A DNA stretch of 64,000 bases from DATAEG01 sp963703085 (GTDB lineage Bacteria > Actinomycetota > Actinomycetes > Mycobacteriales > Jatrophihabitantaceae), in the NCBI GenBank assembly GCA_963703085.1, contig OY969789.1, positions 3,782,001-3,846,000 on the forward strand. Reading direction: 5' to 3'. The translations under genes were made by a program, and so were the position numbers. Shown piece after piece: positions 8,475-17,219 of this stretch. Below the pieces are notes generated by a model. The model made no database searches, was not told the origin of the DNA, and worked only from the letters and a program-made list of their open reading frames with translations. Numbering within the stretch: position 1 is the stretch's first letter; every line of letters starts with the position of its first letter.

Positions 8475-8765
8475 ATGAAGTTCCTGGTGCTGTGGCGAAT
8501 GGAGCTGTCCCTGCTCTCCCGCGAGATGGCGCAGGCCGTCGCCACGATGGCCGATTACGGCGCCGACCTCGAGGCGAACGGCAAGGTCCTGTCCCGGTAT
8601 CACATCGTCGGCGCGCACGGTGGCGCGTGGATCTACGACGTCGACTCGCACGAGGAGTTCGAGCGACTGCTGGCCCGCAGCCCGGTCTTCAACTTCGCTC
8701 GTTACGAGGTGCATCCGCTCGCCGACATGGGCCCGCGCAGCGACGATCCCGGAATCCGCCATTGA
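8475..8765 (+). CDS. Muconolactone-isomerase-like small protein
   Basis: A 96-residue protein of the ferredoxin-like dimeric alpha-beta barrel type, resembling muconolactone delta-isomerase and related proteins (start MKFLVLWRMELS; middle RYHIVGAHGGAWIYDVDSHEEF; end FARYEVHPLAD). It lies 28 bp after the second hydrolase and may be part of the same operon, which would suit a small aromatic or lactone degradation module; that pathway is inference. Members of this fold are often misannotated, so a specific reaction is not claimed. Confidence 0.65.
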   Translation: MKFLVLWRMELSLLSREMAQAVATMADYGADLEANGKVLSRYHIVGAHGGAWIYDVDSHEEFERLLARSPVFNFARYEVHPLADMGPRSDDPGIRH

Positions 8766-8814
8766 CGGAGTACCCCCGCCGGAGTAGACGAGACATACCG
8801 GCAGGCGGGATGAC

Positions 8815-9219
8815 ATGGACGTTAGCGGCGCGAACACCTGGCCAGGCAGGCAGTTGCTCATCACCCAGCGACTGCGGGCCCGGCGCGCCGACCTCGGACT
8901 CACCCAGCAAGAGGTAGTCACGCGATTGGCCCGATGCGGGGTGCGGACCACCAACCGGGCGCTGTCCAGCCTGGAGCACGGCGCGGGCCTTGATGTCGCG
9001 AAACTCCCCGAACTGGCCGCGGCACTGGACTGCACGGTCACCTATCTCGTCGCGCTCACCGACGACCCGCACCGATGGGAACCCGACGCCGGGCGCCGGG
9101 CCGCGGCACCTGCCGGCGAGCAGCGCATCACCTCGGTACCCGGGTCGCTGATCCTCGGCGCTGCGGTCCCCGAGCACGGACTGCGTTTCGGACCATCCCG
9201 AGCCGGCACCGACGAGTAG
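8815..9219 (+). CDS. XRE-family helix-turn-helix regulator
   Basis: A 134-residue DNA-binding protein. Residues about 18-75 contain the Cro/CI HTH (LRARRADLGLTQQEVVTRLA, then a recognition helix with RALSSLEHG), followed by the typical LPELAAALDCTVTYLVALTDD. The C-terminal 45 residues are low-complexity and may be disordered. It is 20 bp upstream of the iron-type ABC transporter operon on the same strand and could regulate it, but no operator was recognised. Confidence 0.8.
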   Translation: MDVSGANTWPGRQLLITQRLRARRADLGLTQQEVVTRLARCGVRTTNRALSSLEHGAGLDVAKLPELAAALDCTVTYLVALTDDPHRWEPDAGRRAAAPAGEQRITSVPGSLILGAAVPEHGLRFGPSRAGTDE

Positions 9220-9239
9220 CCGGGAAACGGAGCCCCATC

Positions 9240-10223
9240 GTGATCACCCGGATGAGATGGCTGGTCCTGCTCGGCGTGGTCGCGCTGGTTTCGACGTCGT
9301 GCGGCAGTAGTAGCCGCGGTGCCAAGTCCTCGACGATCACTCTCTACACGTGCGCCAGCGCGAACGTGGAGCAGGCCGTCGTGACCGCCTTCGAGCATGC
9401 CCACCGGGGTGCGAAGGTCAACGTGTTCCGAGCACCGACCGGGCAGCTCAACGCGCGGGTCGCGGCAGACACCCGGTCCGGTGGGATCAAAGCGGACGTC
9501 ATCTGGACCTGCGATCCGCTGACGATGCATGGCTACGACGACCAGGGACTGCTGGCCGCCTGGAGCCCACCGAATGCCGACGACATCCCGAGTGCCTACC
9601 GCACGCCGCACTTCACCGGCATCGACCTGCTGTACATGATTGTGGCAGTGCACAAGGGCGTCACCCCACCGGCGAGCTGGCAGGAGCTGGCCGGTCCGGC
9701 GTACCGCCATCGACTCGCGCTTCCCAGCCCCACGTTCGCGGCCTCAGCTCTCGGGATGCTCGGCTACTTCGCCGCCGCGCCGGGCTACGGGATCGACTTC
9801 TACCAGCGGCTCAAGGCCAACGGTGCGGTGCAGGTGAACGCGCCGGCCGACTCGCTCACCGGTGTCGAGCAGGGCAGGTACAAGGCGGGTGTCACCTTGG
9901 CCAACGCGGCCTACGTGGATCAGAAAAAGGGTTCGCCGATCGAGGTCGTCTGGCCGAAGCCCGGCGGTGTCGCCATCTACGCACCGATCGGCGTGACCAC
10001 GAAGAAGCACTCGTCCGGGCTGGCCGAGCAGTTCGCCGATTTCGCCGCGAGCTCCGCCGGCCAGAAGCTGATGGCCGAGCAGGGCACCTACGTAACGCTG
10101 CCCGGCCTGGACGGGCCGCCGCTGCCAGCCGGCAGCTCGACGACGCAGCCCGACTGGCCGTCTCTGTTCGCCAGCTACAAGTCGATCCTCTCCGGGTACG
10201 CAAAAATCTTCGGCAGTCCATGA
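9240..10223 (+). CDS. ABC transporter substrate-binding lipoprotein, Fe3+-type family
   Basis: About 327 residues. The start is GTG 9240, with GGAG about seven bases upstream. The N-terminus is a lipoprotein signal (MRWLVLLGVVALVSTSC), so the protein should be anchored outside the membrane. The mature part begins ITLYTCASANVEQAVV and has the two-lobed organisation of iron(III), phosphonate and thiamine-type binding proteins (FbpA/FutA group). Its stop overlaps the permease start by four bases (ATGA). The substrate is inferred as ferric iron or a related small anion complex from family and from the two-domain permease that follows; it is not proven. Confidence 0.82.
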   Translation: MITRMRWLVLLGVVALVSTSCGSSSRGAKSSTITLYTCASANVEQAVVTAFEHAHRGAKVNVFRAPTGQLNARVAADTRSGGIKADVIWTCDPLTMHGYDDQGLLAAWSPPNADDIPSAYRTPHFTGIDLLYMIVAVHKGVTPPASWQELAGPAYRHRLALPSPTFAASALGMLGYFAAAPGYGIDFYQRLKANGAVQVNAPADSLTGVEQGRYKAGVTLANAAYVDQKKGSPIEVVWPKPGGVAIYAPIGVTTKKHSSGLAEQFADFAASSAGQKLMAEQGTYVTLPGLDGPPLPAGSSTTQPDWPSLFASYKSILSGYAKIFGSP

Positions 10224-11899
10224 TCGGTCGAGCTGGTCCGGGGGAGAAGGGCCTCGCGGCCGTTGCGCTCGTCGCCATCGTCGGGCTTGTCGCGATGCCG
10301 TTGACCCGGCTGGGGTGGGTGGAGCTGCAGGCGGGCGGAGCATCGATCGGCCGGGTTGTTCGCTCGCCGGGGTTCGCCGCGGCCGCCCGGCACTCGCTGG
10401 TGCTCGCCGCGTTGGTTCCGCTGCTCGCGGTTCCGTTGGGCGCAGCGATCGCATTGCTGCTCCGCCGTCCCGACGTGCCGTGCCGCGCAGTGTTGCGCGT
10501 GCTGGTTCTGTTGCCGCTGCTCATCCCGCAGTTCGTGCTGGGGTACAGCTGGACCCAGGCCTACGGCCGGGCCGGCTTCACCGACGATCTCATCGGGTTG
10601 CACTGGGACGGGCTCACCGGCCCTGCCGGGATCACCGCTGTGCTGGTCGTCGACGCCGTGCCGATCTGCTATCTGCTCACCAGCGTCGGGCTCGCAGTCC
10701 GCTCGCACGCGGCGGGGGAACACGCGGCCCGAGTGAGTGGCGCCGGCGGCTTGGCGGCGCTGCGCACGGTGACCGTGCCGCTGCTGCGACCCGCGCTGGC
10801 CGCCGCGTTCGTCCTGGTCTTCGTGTCCACGCTGGAGAGTTTCGCCGCACCGCAGGTGCTCGGCGCGCCCGCGGGGTACGCAACGCTCACCACCCGGCTC
10901 TATGCCGATCTGGCGCTGGGCAGCGATCCCGACACGTTCGTCGATGCCGTCACCCTGGGTATCGGGCTCGTTCTCCTCGCACTGCTCCTCCTGCTGCCGG
11001 CCGATCTGCTGGTGGCGCCCAGGCTGCGCTCCGGACGCACGGCGGCGTCGTCGAGCCGGACGCCGGCTCCCGGACGGACGCTGTGGGCGCGCGGCATGGC
11101 CGGTGTCCTCGCGGTGTACTCGGTGCTCGCGGTGCTCGTGCCGACCGCGGCGCTCGTCCTGGCGGCACTGACCCGGGCGGTGGGGCTGGCTCCCACCCCG
11201 GGCAACTGGACGCTCGGCAACTTCCACGCCGCGCTGGACGCTCCCACCCGGGCTGCCCTTGGGCACAGCGTGCAACTCGCCGCCGAATCCGCGGTGCTGC
11301 TCACCGCCCTCGGCGCGATCGTTGCCGTGCTGCAGCGGCACCGCTCGGGTCGGTTGCTGGGCACGCTGACGACCCTGACGTTCGCGGTGCCGGGCTCGGC
11401 ACTGGCCGTCGGCCTGTTGATCGCCTATGACGGCGTGCTCGGCGGCACGCTGGCACTGATCCTGCTCGCCTACCTGGCCAAGTTCTGGGCGCTGGCCCAC
11501 CGGACCATCGCCGGCGCGATCGACCGGGTGCCGCCGGGAGAGTGGTGGGCCGCGCGGGCCAGCGGGGCGGGACCGGCAGCCGCGATCGGCACAGTGTGGC
11601 TGCCGGCGCTGGCACCGGCACTGGTCGGCGCCGGTGTGCTCGTCTTCGTCTCGGCGCTGCACGAAGTGACCATGTCGAGCCTGTTGTATTCCACCGGCAG
11701 CGAGACATTCGCCGTCGCTGTGCTGAACAGGCAGGAGCTCGGCGATACCGGAACGACCGCAGCATTGTCGGTGCTGCTCACCCTGGTGCTGTTCGCGGTC
11801 GCCGTCCCCGGCTGGATGGCGGTACGGCTCGGCAGCAGACATCGATCGCAGGCAATCCTGCCTCTGGCCGACGGCCGGGAGGTGGCGCATGCCGGGTGA
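10220..11899 (+). CDS. Two-domain ABC transporter permease, FbpB/ThiP type
   Basis: A 559-residue membrane protein built of two fused MetI-type permease halves, as in iron(III) and thiamine importers. Each half has about six membrane helices and a cytoplasmic EAA-like loop, seen as EHAARVSGAGG in the first half and EWWAARASGAG in the second. It starts by ATGA overlap with the binding-protein gene and overlaps the ATPase gene by 11 bp, so the three genes are one transcription and translation unit. Confidence 0.88.
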   Translation: MIGRAGPGEKGLAAVALVAIVGLVAMPLTRLGWVELQAGGASIGRVVRSPGFAAAARHSLVLAALVPLLAVPLGAAIALLLRRPDVPCRAVLRVLVLLPLLIPQFVLGYSWTQAYGRAGFTDDLIGLHWDGLTGPAGITAVLVVDAVPICYLLTSVGLAVRSHAAGEHAARVSGAGGLAALRTVTVPLLRPALAAAFVLVFVSTLESFAAPQVLGAPAGYATLTTRLYADLALGSDPDTFVDAVTLGIGLVLLALLLLLPADLLVAPRLRSGRTAASSSRTPAPGRTLWARGMAGVLAVYSVLAVLVPTAALVLAALTRAVGLAPTPGNWTLGNFHAALDAPTRAALGHSVQLAAESAVLLTALGAIVAVLQRHRSGRLLGTLTTLTFAVPGSALAVGLLIAYDGVLGGTLALILLAYLAKFWALAHRTIAGAIDRVPPGEWWAARASGAGPAAAIGTVWLPALAPALVGAGVLVFVSALHEVTMSSLLYSTGSETFAVAVLNRQELGDTGTTAALSVLLTLVLFAVAVPGWMAVRLGSRHRSQAILPLADGREVAHAG

Positions 11900-13079
11900 G
11901 GCCACGGCACCAGCACTGCGCTGCCTCGGTGTCGGGGTGTCCTACGGCCGCACCCCGGCCGTCGTTGACCTCGATCTGACCGTGCAGCGAGGCGAGCTCG
12001 TTGCCGTGCTGGGCGCCTCCGGATCCGGCAAGTCGACCCTGTTGCATGCCGTCGCCGGGTTGGTGGCCACGCACGCCGGCGAGATCTGGCTGGCCGGACG
12101 ACGGGTGGCGACCGCGCAGCGCGTCGAGCCGCCGGAGCGGCGTGCGGTCGGCCTGGTGTTCCAGGACTTCGCGCTCTGGCCGCATCTGACCGCGCTGGAC
12201 ACGGTGGCGTATCCGCTGCGGCGTGCCGGAATCGGCCGCCAGGACGCCCGAGCCCGGGCAGCGGTGCTGCTTGCCCAGCTGGACATCGCGCAACTGGCCG
12301 GACGGCGGCCGGCCGAACTGTCCGGCGGCCAGCAGCAGCGGGTGGGCCTGGCCCGGGCGCTGGCGCGTGACCCGCAGCTGTTCCTGCTCGACGAGCCCAC
12401 CGCGCATCTCGACACTCATCTGCGGGTGGCGTTCCAGGAGAGCGTGCGCGAACGTCAGGCAGCGACGGGCGCCGCGGCGCTGTATGCGACCCATGACGCC
12501 GGCGAAGCGCTCGCCCTTGCCGACCGGATCGCTTTGATCGTTGATGGTCGACTGGTCCAGATCGGTCCGCCCGCCCAGGTGTACCAAGCCCCGGTCAGCG
12601 TCGCGACGGCTCAACTGACCGGACCCGGCACGGTGGTGTCCGCCGAGGTGTCCGCCGTCTCCGGTGGGCAGCTGGCAGTCGACCTGGGCGATGGTGTCCA
12701 GCAGGTGCCCGGTGGCGGTGCTGACCCAGGTCGCCCGCGCCGCGCCAACATACTGCTGCGACCCGACTGGATCTCCTTGGACGGGCCTACTCCCGGCCGG
12801 GTCTGCTCCCGCGCGTTCCGCGGTGCGCACACCGATTACCGGCTGGACACAGCGCTCGGACCGGTTCAGCTGCAACTGCCCGGGCCGCCGCGGCACGCAG
12901 TCGGCGAGACGCTGCGGTGGGGGCTGCGCCAGGCCTGGGTGCTGCCCGATGAATGCGCCACCGCGGCGGGCCCATCACCCGGCCGCGAGGAGCGCGCGCA
13001 GCTGATCGAGCAGGCCGGTGCCGACCTCGAGGCGGCCGCGGATGTCGTGCCGCAGAGCCCACAGCTACCGCACCGCTGA
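11889..13079 (+). CDS. ABC transporter ATP-binding protein, FbpC/PotA-like
   Basis: A 396-residue ATPase that energises the preceding importer. Motifs in order are Walker A GASGSGKST near residue 40, Q-loop FQDF, signature LSGGQQQ, Walker B LFLLDEP, and switch His in ATHD. After about residue 230 there is a C-terminal regulatory (TOBE-like) extension, as in iron and spermidine/putrescine importers. It is convergent with hypB, with seven bases between stops. Confidence 0.9.
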   Translation: MPGEATAPALRCLGVGVSYGRTPAVVDLDLTVQRGELVAVLGASGSGKSTLLHAVAGLVATHAGEIWLAGRRVATAQRVEPPERRAVGLVFQDFALWPHLTALDTVAYPLRRAGIGRQDARARAAVLLAQLDIAQLAGRRPAELSGGQQQRVGLARALARDPQLFLLDEPTAHLDTHLRVAFQESVRERQAATGAAALYATHDAGEALALADRIALIVDGRLVQIGPPAQVYQAPVSVATAQLTGPGTVVSAEVSAVSGGQLAVDLGDGVQQVPGGGADPGRPRRANILLRPDWISLDGPTPGRVCSRAFRGAHTDYRLDTALGPVQLQLPGPPRHAVGETLRWGLRQAWVLPDECATAAGPSPGREERAQLIEQAGADLEAAADVVPQSPQLPHR

Positions 13080-13086
13080 AGGAGAG

Positions 13087-13893
13087 CTACGAACTCCTGC
13101 GCAGCTCCAGCAGCCAGTCGCACCACGCCGCGACGCCGGCCCCGGTGCGAGCACTCATCTCGATGGTCTGCGCGGTCGGGTTGACCGCGCGCAGGTTCGC
13201 CCGGAAGAGGTCGAGGTCGAAGTCCAGGTGCGGGAGCAGGTCGATCTTGTTGATCAACACGAGCTGCACGGAACGGAACATCACCGGATACTTCAGCGGC
13301 TTGTCCTCGCCCTCGGTGATCGCGTAGACCATGGCGCGGGCGTGCTCTCCGACGTCGAACTCGGCCGGGCACACCAGGTTTCCGACGTTCTCGACGAGGA
13401 CGAGGTCGAGCTCGGCCAGTGGGAGTCGAGGAAGGGCCGAGCGCACCATCGGCGCGTCGAGATGGCATTCGCCACCGAACCCGTCGCCGGTGTTGATCAG
13501 GCTGATTGCCGCGCCGAAGCCGCGCAGCCGGTCGGCGTCCAGGCTCGTCTCGATATCGCCCTCGACGATCCCGACGCGCAGTGCGCCACCGACCTGGCGC
13601 AACGTCTCGCGCAGCAGCGTGGTCTTGCCGGCGCCCGGCGAGGACATCAGGTTGACGGCGATGACGCCGTGCGCCGCGAAGTCGGCCCGGTTTGCTGCGG
13701 CGGTCCGGTCGTTCTCGCCGAAGATTCGCTCGAGTACCTGGATCCGCTCGGTGCCGGTGCGGTACCCGGAGTGATCTCCGACGTCGCGATGCTCGTCGAC
13801 ATGATCGTGAGCCTCGGTGCGGCCGTCGGCATGCTCGTGCGTGTGCTCGTGTTCGTGCACCGTGCCGTCGGCATGCCGATGGAAGCGGCCCAT
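13087..13893 (-). CDS. hypB: Hydrogenase nickel-incorporation GTPase HypB
   Basis: A 268-residue SIMIBI-class GTPase that helps deliver nickel to metalloenzymes. The N-terminus is His-rich (HEHEHTHEHADG and HDHVDEH), a nickel-storage feature of some HypB proteins. The P-loop is SSPGAGKTT, the metal-binding dimer-interface segment reads GGECHLDAPM, and the guanine motif is NKID. Translation begins five bases after the hypA stop. No hydrogenase structural gene or hypC-F is present in the window, so the pair may serve an enzyme elsewhere, such as a hydrogenase or urease. Confidence 0.93.
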   Translation of the reverse strand: MGRFHRHADGTVHEHEHTHEHADGRTEAHDHVDEHRDVGDHSGYRTGTERIQVLERIFGENDRTAAANRADFAAHGVIAVNLMSSPGAGKTTLLRETLRQVGGALRVGIVEGDIETSLDADRLRGFGAAISLINTGDGFGGECHLDAPMVRSALPRLPLAELDLVLVENVGNLVCPAEFDVGEHARAMVYAITEGEDKPLKYPVMFRSVQLVLINKIDLLPHLDFDLDLFRANLRAVNPTAQTIEMSARTGAGVAAWCDWLLELRRSS

Positions 13894-13898
13894 CGCAC

Positions 13899-14240
13899 TC
13901 ACCCCTCCACAACGTCGAGTGCAGTGATCATGAACTCCTCGCCGGCAGTCACCGACACCGCGCTGCTCTGGCACCCTTCGCATACCAGCACCGGTAGCTC
14001 GCCCAGTTCGCCGGTCGACCCGCAGTCCTGGCAGTGCAACCGGGCCCGGACCGTCTCGACCTCGAGCACCGAGCCGTCGAGCTCGCTGCCGTCGCTCACC
14101 AGTTGCCAGCAGTAGCAGAGCGTGTCCGGCACCACCTGGCGCAGCTGGCCGATGCGCAGGTGGATGGTCTCGACACGGCGCTGGCCTGCCCGGCGCAGAA
14201 CGATGTCGGCTATCGCACCACAGATCGACAGTTCGTGCAC
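13899..14240 (-). CDS. hypA: Hydrogenase nickel-incorporation protein HypA
   Basis: A 113-residue protein that partners HypB. The characteristic N-terminus VHELSICGAI supplies the nickel-binding His at position 2, and the zinc site is formed by LHCQDC and LVCEGC. The start is taken as the GTG of VHELS, with GAGG about eight bases upstream, because HypA proteins begin M-H-E; an earlier in-frame GTG would add three residues. It is first in a two-gene operon with hypB and is divergent from the SRPBCC/ArsR operon. Confidence 0.93.
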   Translation of the reverse strand: MHELSICGAIADIVLRRAGQRRVETIHLRIGQLRQVVPDTLCYCWQLVSDGSELDGSVLEVETVRARLHCQDCGSTGELGELPVLVCEGCQSSAVSVTAGEEFMITALDVVEG

Positions 14241-14358
14241 CGACGTCACCTCGGGTCTCCAAGCGACTGTAAGCCCGGTGGCCGGCGCCGCGGCAACCCT
14301 TTGCAGCTCGGCCGCTGCACTCGCGACCGGGCCGGCCAGCAGAAGAACGCGAGCGTGA

Positions 14359-14377
14359 GTGCAACCTGTGGTTGCAC
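14359..14377. promoter_or_regulatory. Distal operator-like inverted repeat upstream of the SRPBCC/ArsR operon
   Basis: A perfect repeat of GTGCAAC, five bases, GTTGCAC. It shares both half-sites with the repeat at 14391-14410; the centres are about 32 bp apart, roughly three helical turns, so two dimers could bind the same face. The adjacent ArsR-family gene is the obvious candidate binder. Confidence 0.6.
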
Positions 14378-14390
14378 TTGTCGCCGCGAT

Positions 14391-14410
14391 GTGCAACTCT
14401 GGGGTTGCAC
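14391..14410. promoter_or_regulatory. Proximal operator-like inverted repeat upstream of the SRPBCC/ArsR operon
   Basis: GTGCAAC, six bases, GTTGCAC; same half-sites as 14359-14377, ending 31 bp before the SRPBCC start. Probably part of the promoter controlled by the ArsR-type regulator; it could also influence hypA on the other strand. Confidence 0.6.
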
Positions 14411-14441
14411 AATTAACCCGGCGAAGTGAAGGAGTCCTCTC

Positions 14442-14888
14442 ATGAACGAAGACCGAATCGAGCGCGACACGCTGATCGCAGCCCCGCTGGAGCGGGTCTG
14501 GGCGTTGGTCGCTGAGCCCGGTTTCTGGGTCGCCGAAGACACCGGCCTGTCCGGCACCGTGGCCGTCGAGGGCAAGTCGATGGTGGCCCGGAACTCCGAG
14601 CACGGCGACTTCCCGGTGCGTGTGGAGAAAGTCGAGCCGCCGACCTATGTGGCGTACCGGTGGGTCAGTGCGTTCCCCGGGGAAGAGCTGCGCGAGGACA
14701 ACAGCACGCTGGTGGAGTTCACGTTGACCAGCGAAGGCGATGCGACGCGGCTGCGGGTCGTCGAGAGCGGCCTCGCGGCGCTGACCACTTCCGAGGACAA
14801 CCGCCGGAACATCGTCAAGGATCACACCGACGGTTGGTCGCAGTGTTTCACCGCGGTCCAGACGCGCGCCGAACAGTCGTCCGGCTGA
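14442..14888 (+). CDS. SRPBCC (AHSA1-like) domain protein
   Basis: A 148-residue START/Bet v1-like protein (residues about 5-140; opening DTLIAAPLERVWALVAEPG). Such proteins form a hydrophobic ligand cavity and commonly sit beside an ArsR-type repressor in actinobacteria. GAAGGAG precedes the ATG. Its stop overlaps the arsR start by one base, and two GTGCAAC/GTTGCAC operators lie upstream, giving a compact self-regulated pair. The ligand is unknown. Confidence 0.85.
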   Translation: MNEDRIERDTLIAAPLERVWALVAEPGFWVAEDTGLSGTVAVEGKSMVARNSEHGDFPVRVEKVEPPTYVAYRWVSAFPGEELREDNSTLVEFTLTSEGDATRLRVVESGLAALTTSEDNRRNIVKDHTDGWSQCFTAVQTRAEQSSG

Positions 14889-15238
14889 TGGACGGACATC
14901 GCTCCGACGCGGAGACGATCGAGAGTGTGCTGGCCGCGCTGTCAGATCCGCGACGCCGGCAACTGCTCGACATCCTCGCCTCGCTCGGTGCGGCCACCGC
15001 CACGACCCTTGCCGGACGCCTTCCGGTGTCGCGGCAAGCAGTGGTCAAGCACCTGGCCGTCCTGGAAGCCGCCGGGCTGGTCTCCGCCAATCGGGTCGGA
15101 CGCGAGGTGCGGTATGCGGTGCAGCCCACGGCGCTGAACATCACGGCGCGATGGATGACGGCGCTCACCGCCCAATGGGATCGGCAGCTGGCCCGGATCA
15201 AACGCATCGCCGAGACGGCCGAGCGAGATACGCACTAG
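14888..15238 (+). CDS. ArsR-family winged-helix regulator
   Basis: A 116-residue winged-helix protein: LAALSDPRRRQLLDIL (helix 1-2), AGRLPVSRQAVVKHLAVLEA (HTH) and REVRYAV (wing). No metal-binding ELCVC-type motif is present, so it belongs to the non-metal SdpR-like branch. Translationally coupled to the SRPBCC gene. It most likely represses this operon through the two inverted repeats upstream. Confidence 0.87.
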   Translation: MDGHRSDAETIESVLAALSDPRRRQLLDILASLGAATATTLAGRLPVSRQAVVKHLAVLEAAGLVSANRVGREVRYAVQPTALNITARWMTALTAQWDRQLARIKRIAETAERDTH

Positions 15239-15326
15239 ATGCACGGTGCCGCGGAGAGGGTCGCTGCGCGGATGCCCGGCGTAGCAGCGCACTCGCGCCG
15301 TCAGGCTGAGGCGGTACTTTTCCGGG

Positions 15327-15924
15327 ATGGCGGCTCCACGGTTTCCGACCGACCATGAGCCGACGATCGAGGTGCGGTCGGCCGTGGGCCGCTTCGATGA
15401 CTTCGCCACCGTCGTCGGCACCCGGCGACCCGACGCGCGCGGTTGCTGGTGCATGGCCTACCGGGACAGTCGGGTGCCGGCCGAGGAGCGGCCGATCCGC
15501 ATGCGCGCCGAGTGCGCCGCCGAACCCGGCCCAGGCGTGCTCGTTTATGTGGACGACGTCGTGGCCGGCTGGTGCTCGATCGCGCCGCGGGCAAGCTATC
15601 GGCGGCTGCTCAACTCCCGAACCATCCCGGTCCTGGACGACCGTGACGCCTGGGTCGCGGTTTGCTTCGTCGTTCGCGCCGGGTACCGCAAGCACGGGCT
15701 GATGCATCGGCTGCTGGCCGGCGCCGTGCACCATGCCGCTGGGCATGGTGCCGAAGTCGTCGAGGGTTATCCCGTGGACGCAGGCGGCGGCCGGGTCGAC
15801 GTCATTTCCGGCTATGTCGGCACTGTCGAGCTCTTCGAACGCGCCGGTTTCGAGCGAGCGGCGCCGACGTCCGGCCAGCAGCGGCGGCCAGCCGCGATGG
15901 GTGATGCGCAAGACGTTGCGCTGA
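15327..15924 (+). CDS. GNAT acetyltransferase with a frame break near its 3' end
   Basis: A GNAT-family acyltransferase of about 198 residues. It starts MAAPRFPTDHEPTIEV and has the acetyl-CoA region around CFVVRAGYRKHGLMHRLL and the C-terminal segment GTVELFERAGFERAAP. In the starting frame the protein then runs on for hundreds of residues antisense to the next gene, which is implausible. One frame over, the sequence reads QPRWVMRKTLR and stops at 15924, the expected family ending. A one-base indel between about 15870 and 15895 is therefore likely, either an assembly error or a real mutation. Substrate unknown. Confidence 0.65.
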
Positions 15925-16010
15925 GCCAGTCCAGGTCGGGTTCCGCCGCGAGGACGGCGGCGGAGGGGCAACCGCCTCCGACGCTCGGAGTCGGTCGACT
16001 CGGTAATTCG

Positions 16011-16895
16011 CTAGGCGTCCCGGTACCGGTCCCGCCGCTGCGGAAGTGGCTGGAAGCCGGCCGACTCATAGGTGGCCACGCCGCCGGTATTGGAGCTCGA
16101 GGTGCAGACCAGCGCGCTCGACGAGCCCAACTGCGCAAGTGCGGCCGCCGCGGCGACAGTGATCGCCCGGCCGTAACCGTGACCGCGATGGTCCCGGTGC
16201 ACGCCCATCGGTTCGAGCAGGCCAGGCTTCCCCGGACCAGCCGACCACACCGCCACCGCAGCCACCGCGTTGCCCTGCCCGTCGTAGCCGAGCAGGCACC
16301 GGGCATCGGCGTAGGGGAGTCCGGCCGCCATCGTGCGCCACCGGTCGTCGGTGAAGGTCGACCGGTCGAACGACGCTCGGATCACGGTGGCCCACTGTGC
16401 CGCCTTCTCCGGTCCGATCACGTCCATCCGCATGCCCGGGTCGGTGATCGGCCCGGTGAAGTCGCAGCGCAACGGTGTCCACGGTTCATCGACGTTCCAG
16501 CCGTCGTCACCGAGCAGGTCGTGGATCAGCGCGCCGGTCGGTGCCTCCACGGCGACCTTCCCCGCTGGCAGCACGCCGCGCTGCGGATCGGTCACGTCCG
16601 CTTCCAACTGTCGCGCCAGGGCTTCGTCCCGGTGGGCGTCGGGCGCGGTCGTCAGCCGTACCAGCGCGGGGCCGTCCAGCAGTCCGACAGCGACAACCTG
16701 TCCGTGCCGACGCCAGATCCGAACCGCCGCCGCTGTGGCCTCGGCACCGAATCGCCAGAACCAGCCGAGGTCACCGGGATGCAGTTGCATCGGTGCCGCA
16801 TCGTCCTGCCATTCGCGCAGGGCGGCCACCGCGTCGCCCAGCTCGTCGACATCCGGCGTGCTCAATTTGATTGCCATCGCGTGATCACACACCAT
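16011..16895 (-). CDS. GNAT family N-acetyltransferase
   Basis: A protein of up to 294 residues. The C-terminal GNAT domain is clear: LEPMGVHRDHRGHGYGRAI is the acetyl-CoA pyrophosphate loop, followed by TSSSNTGGVATYESAGF. The N-terminal half looks like a degenerate second GNAT-like domain. The start could be ATG 16895 or ATG 16877 (MAIKLSTP); neither has a strong ribosome-binding site. The gene is isolated on the reverse strand. The acceptor substrate cannot be predicted. Confidence 0.82.
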   Translation of the reverse strand: MVCDHAMAIKLSTPDVDELGDAVAALREWQDDAAPMQLHPGDLGWFWRFGAEATAAAVRIWRRHGQVVAVGLLDGPALVRLTTAPDAHRDEALARQLEADVTDPQRGVLPAGKVAVEAPTGALIHDLLGDDGWNVDEPWTPLRCDFTGPITDPGMRMDVIGPEKAAQWATVIRASFDRSTFTDDRWRTMAAGLPYADARCLLGYDGQGNAVAAVAVWSAGPGKPGLLEPMGVHRDHRGHGYGRAITVAAAAALAQLGSSSALVCTSSSNTGGVATYESAGFQPLPQRRDRYRDA

Positions 16896-16955
16896 GACGG
16901 CAGCGGTGCGCGGCTGGTTTTCCGATGCCGCAGAGCCCGGCCCGCGGTGGATTGG

Positions 16956-17219
16956 CTACGCCGTAGCAGCGTCTGCACCGGGCGCGACGTCGTCGGCGAG
17001 TGACGCAAGGTCGAGCCCGAGGACGCTGCCGACCGCCGCAATGGTGAAAAACGCAGGCGTGGCGATGCGCCCGGTCTCGATCTTGCGCAGTGTCTCGACC
17101 GGGATACCGGCGGCGACGGCGACGTCGACCATGCTGCGCTCGCCGCGGGCTTGCCGCAGTGCTGCGCCGAGGCGACGGCCGCGAGCGCGCTCGGCAGGGG
17201 AGAGGATAGGCCGAACCAT
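16956..17219 (-). CDS. XRE-family regulator divergent from methionine aminopeptidase
   Basis: An 87-residue protein that is almost only an HTH domain: LGAALRQARGERSMVDVAVA, GIPVETLRKIETGR as recognition region, then AAVGSVLGLDLASLADD. The start ATG 17219 abuts a 36-bp palindrome shared with the divergent map gene, so it may be translated from a leaderless or very short-leader transcript and repress itself. The gene pair is compact: 55 bp between start codons. Confidence 0.83.
   Translation of the reverse strand: MVRPILSPAERARGRRLGAALRQARGERSMVDVAVAAGIPVETLRKIETGRIATPAFFTIAAVGSVLGLDLASLADDVAPGADAATA

Noticed and set aside
10175..11905. 576-residue open frame antisense to the ABC permease
   Set aside because: The composition (Gln/Arg/His repeats) is that of an antisense shadow of a hydrophobic gene.
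13087..14240. A hydrogenase maturation cluster
   Set aside because: Only hypA and hypB are present; no hypC, D, E, F or structural subunit could be found.
15932..17003. Extension of the first GNAT gene to a 558-residue protein
   Set aside because: The extra part is antisense to the reverse GNAT gene and the natural C-terminus is in another frame ending at 15924.
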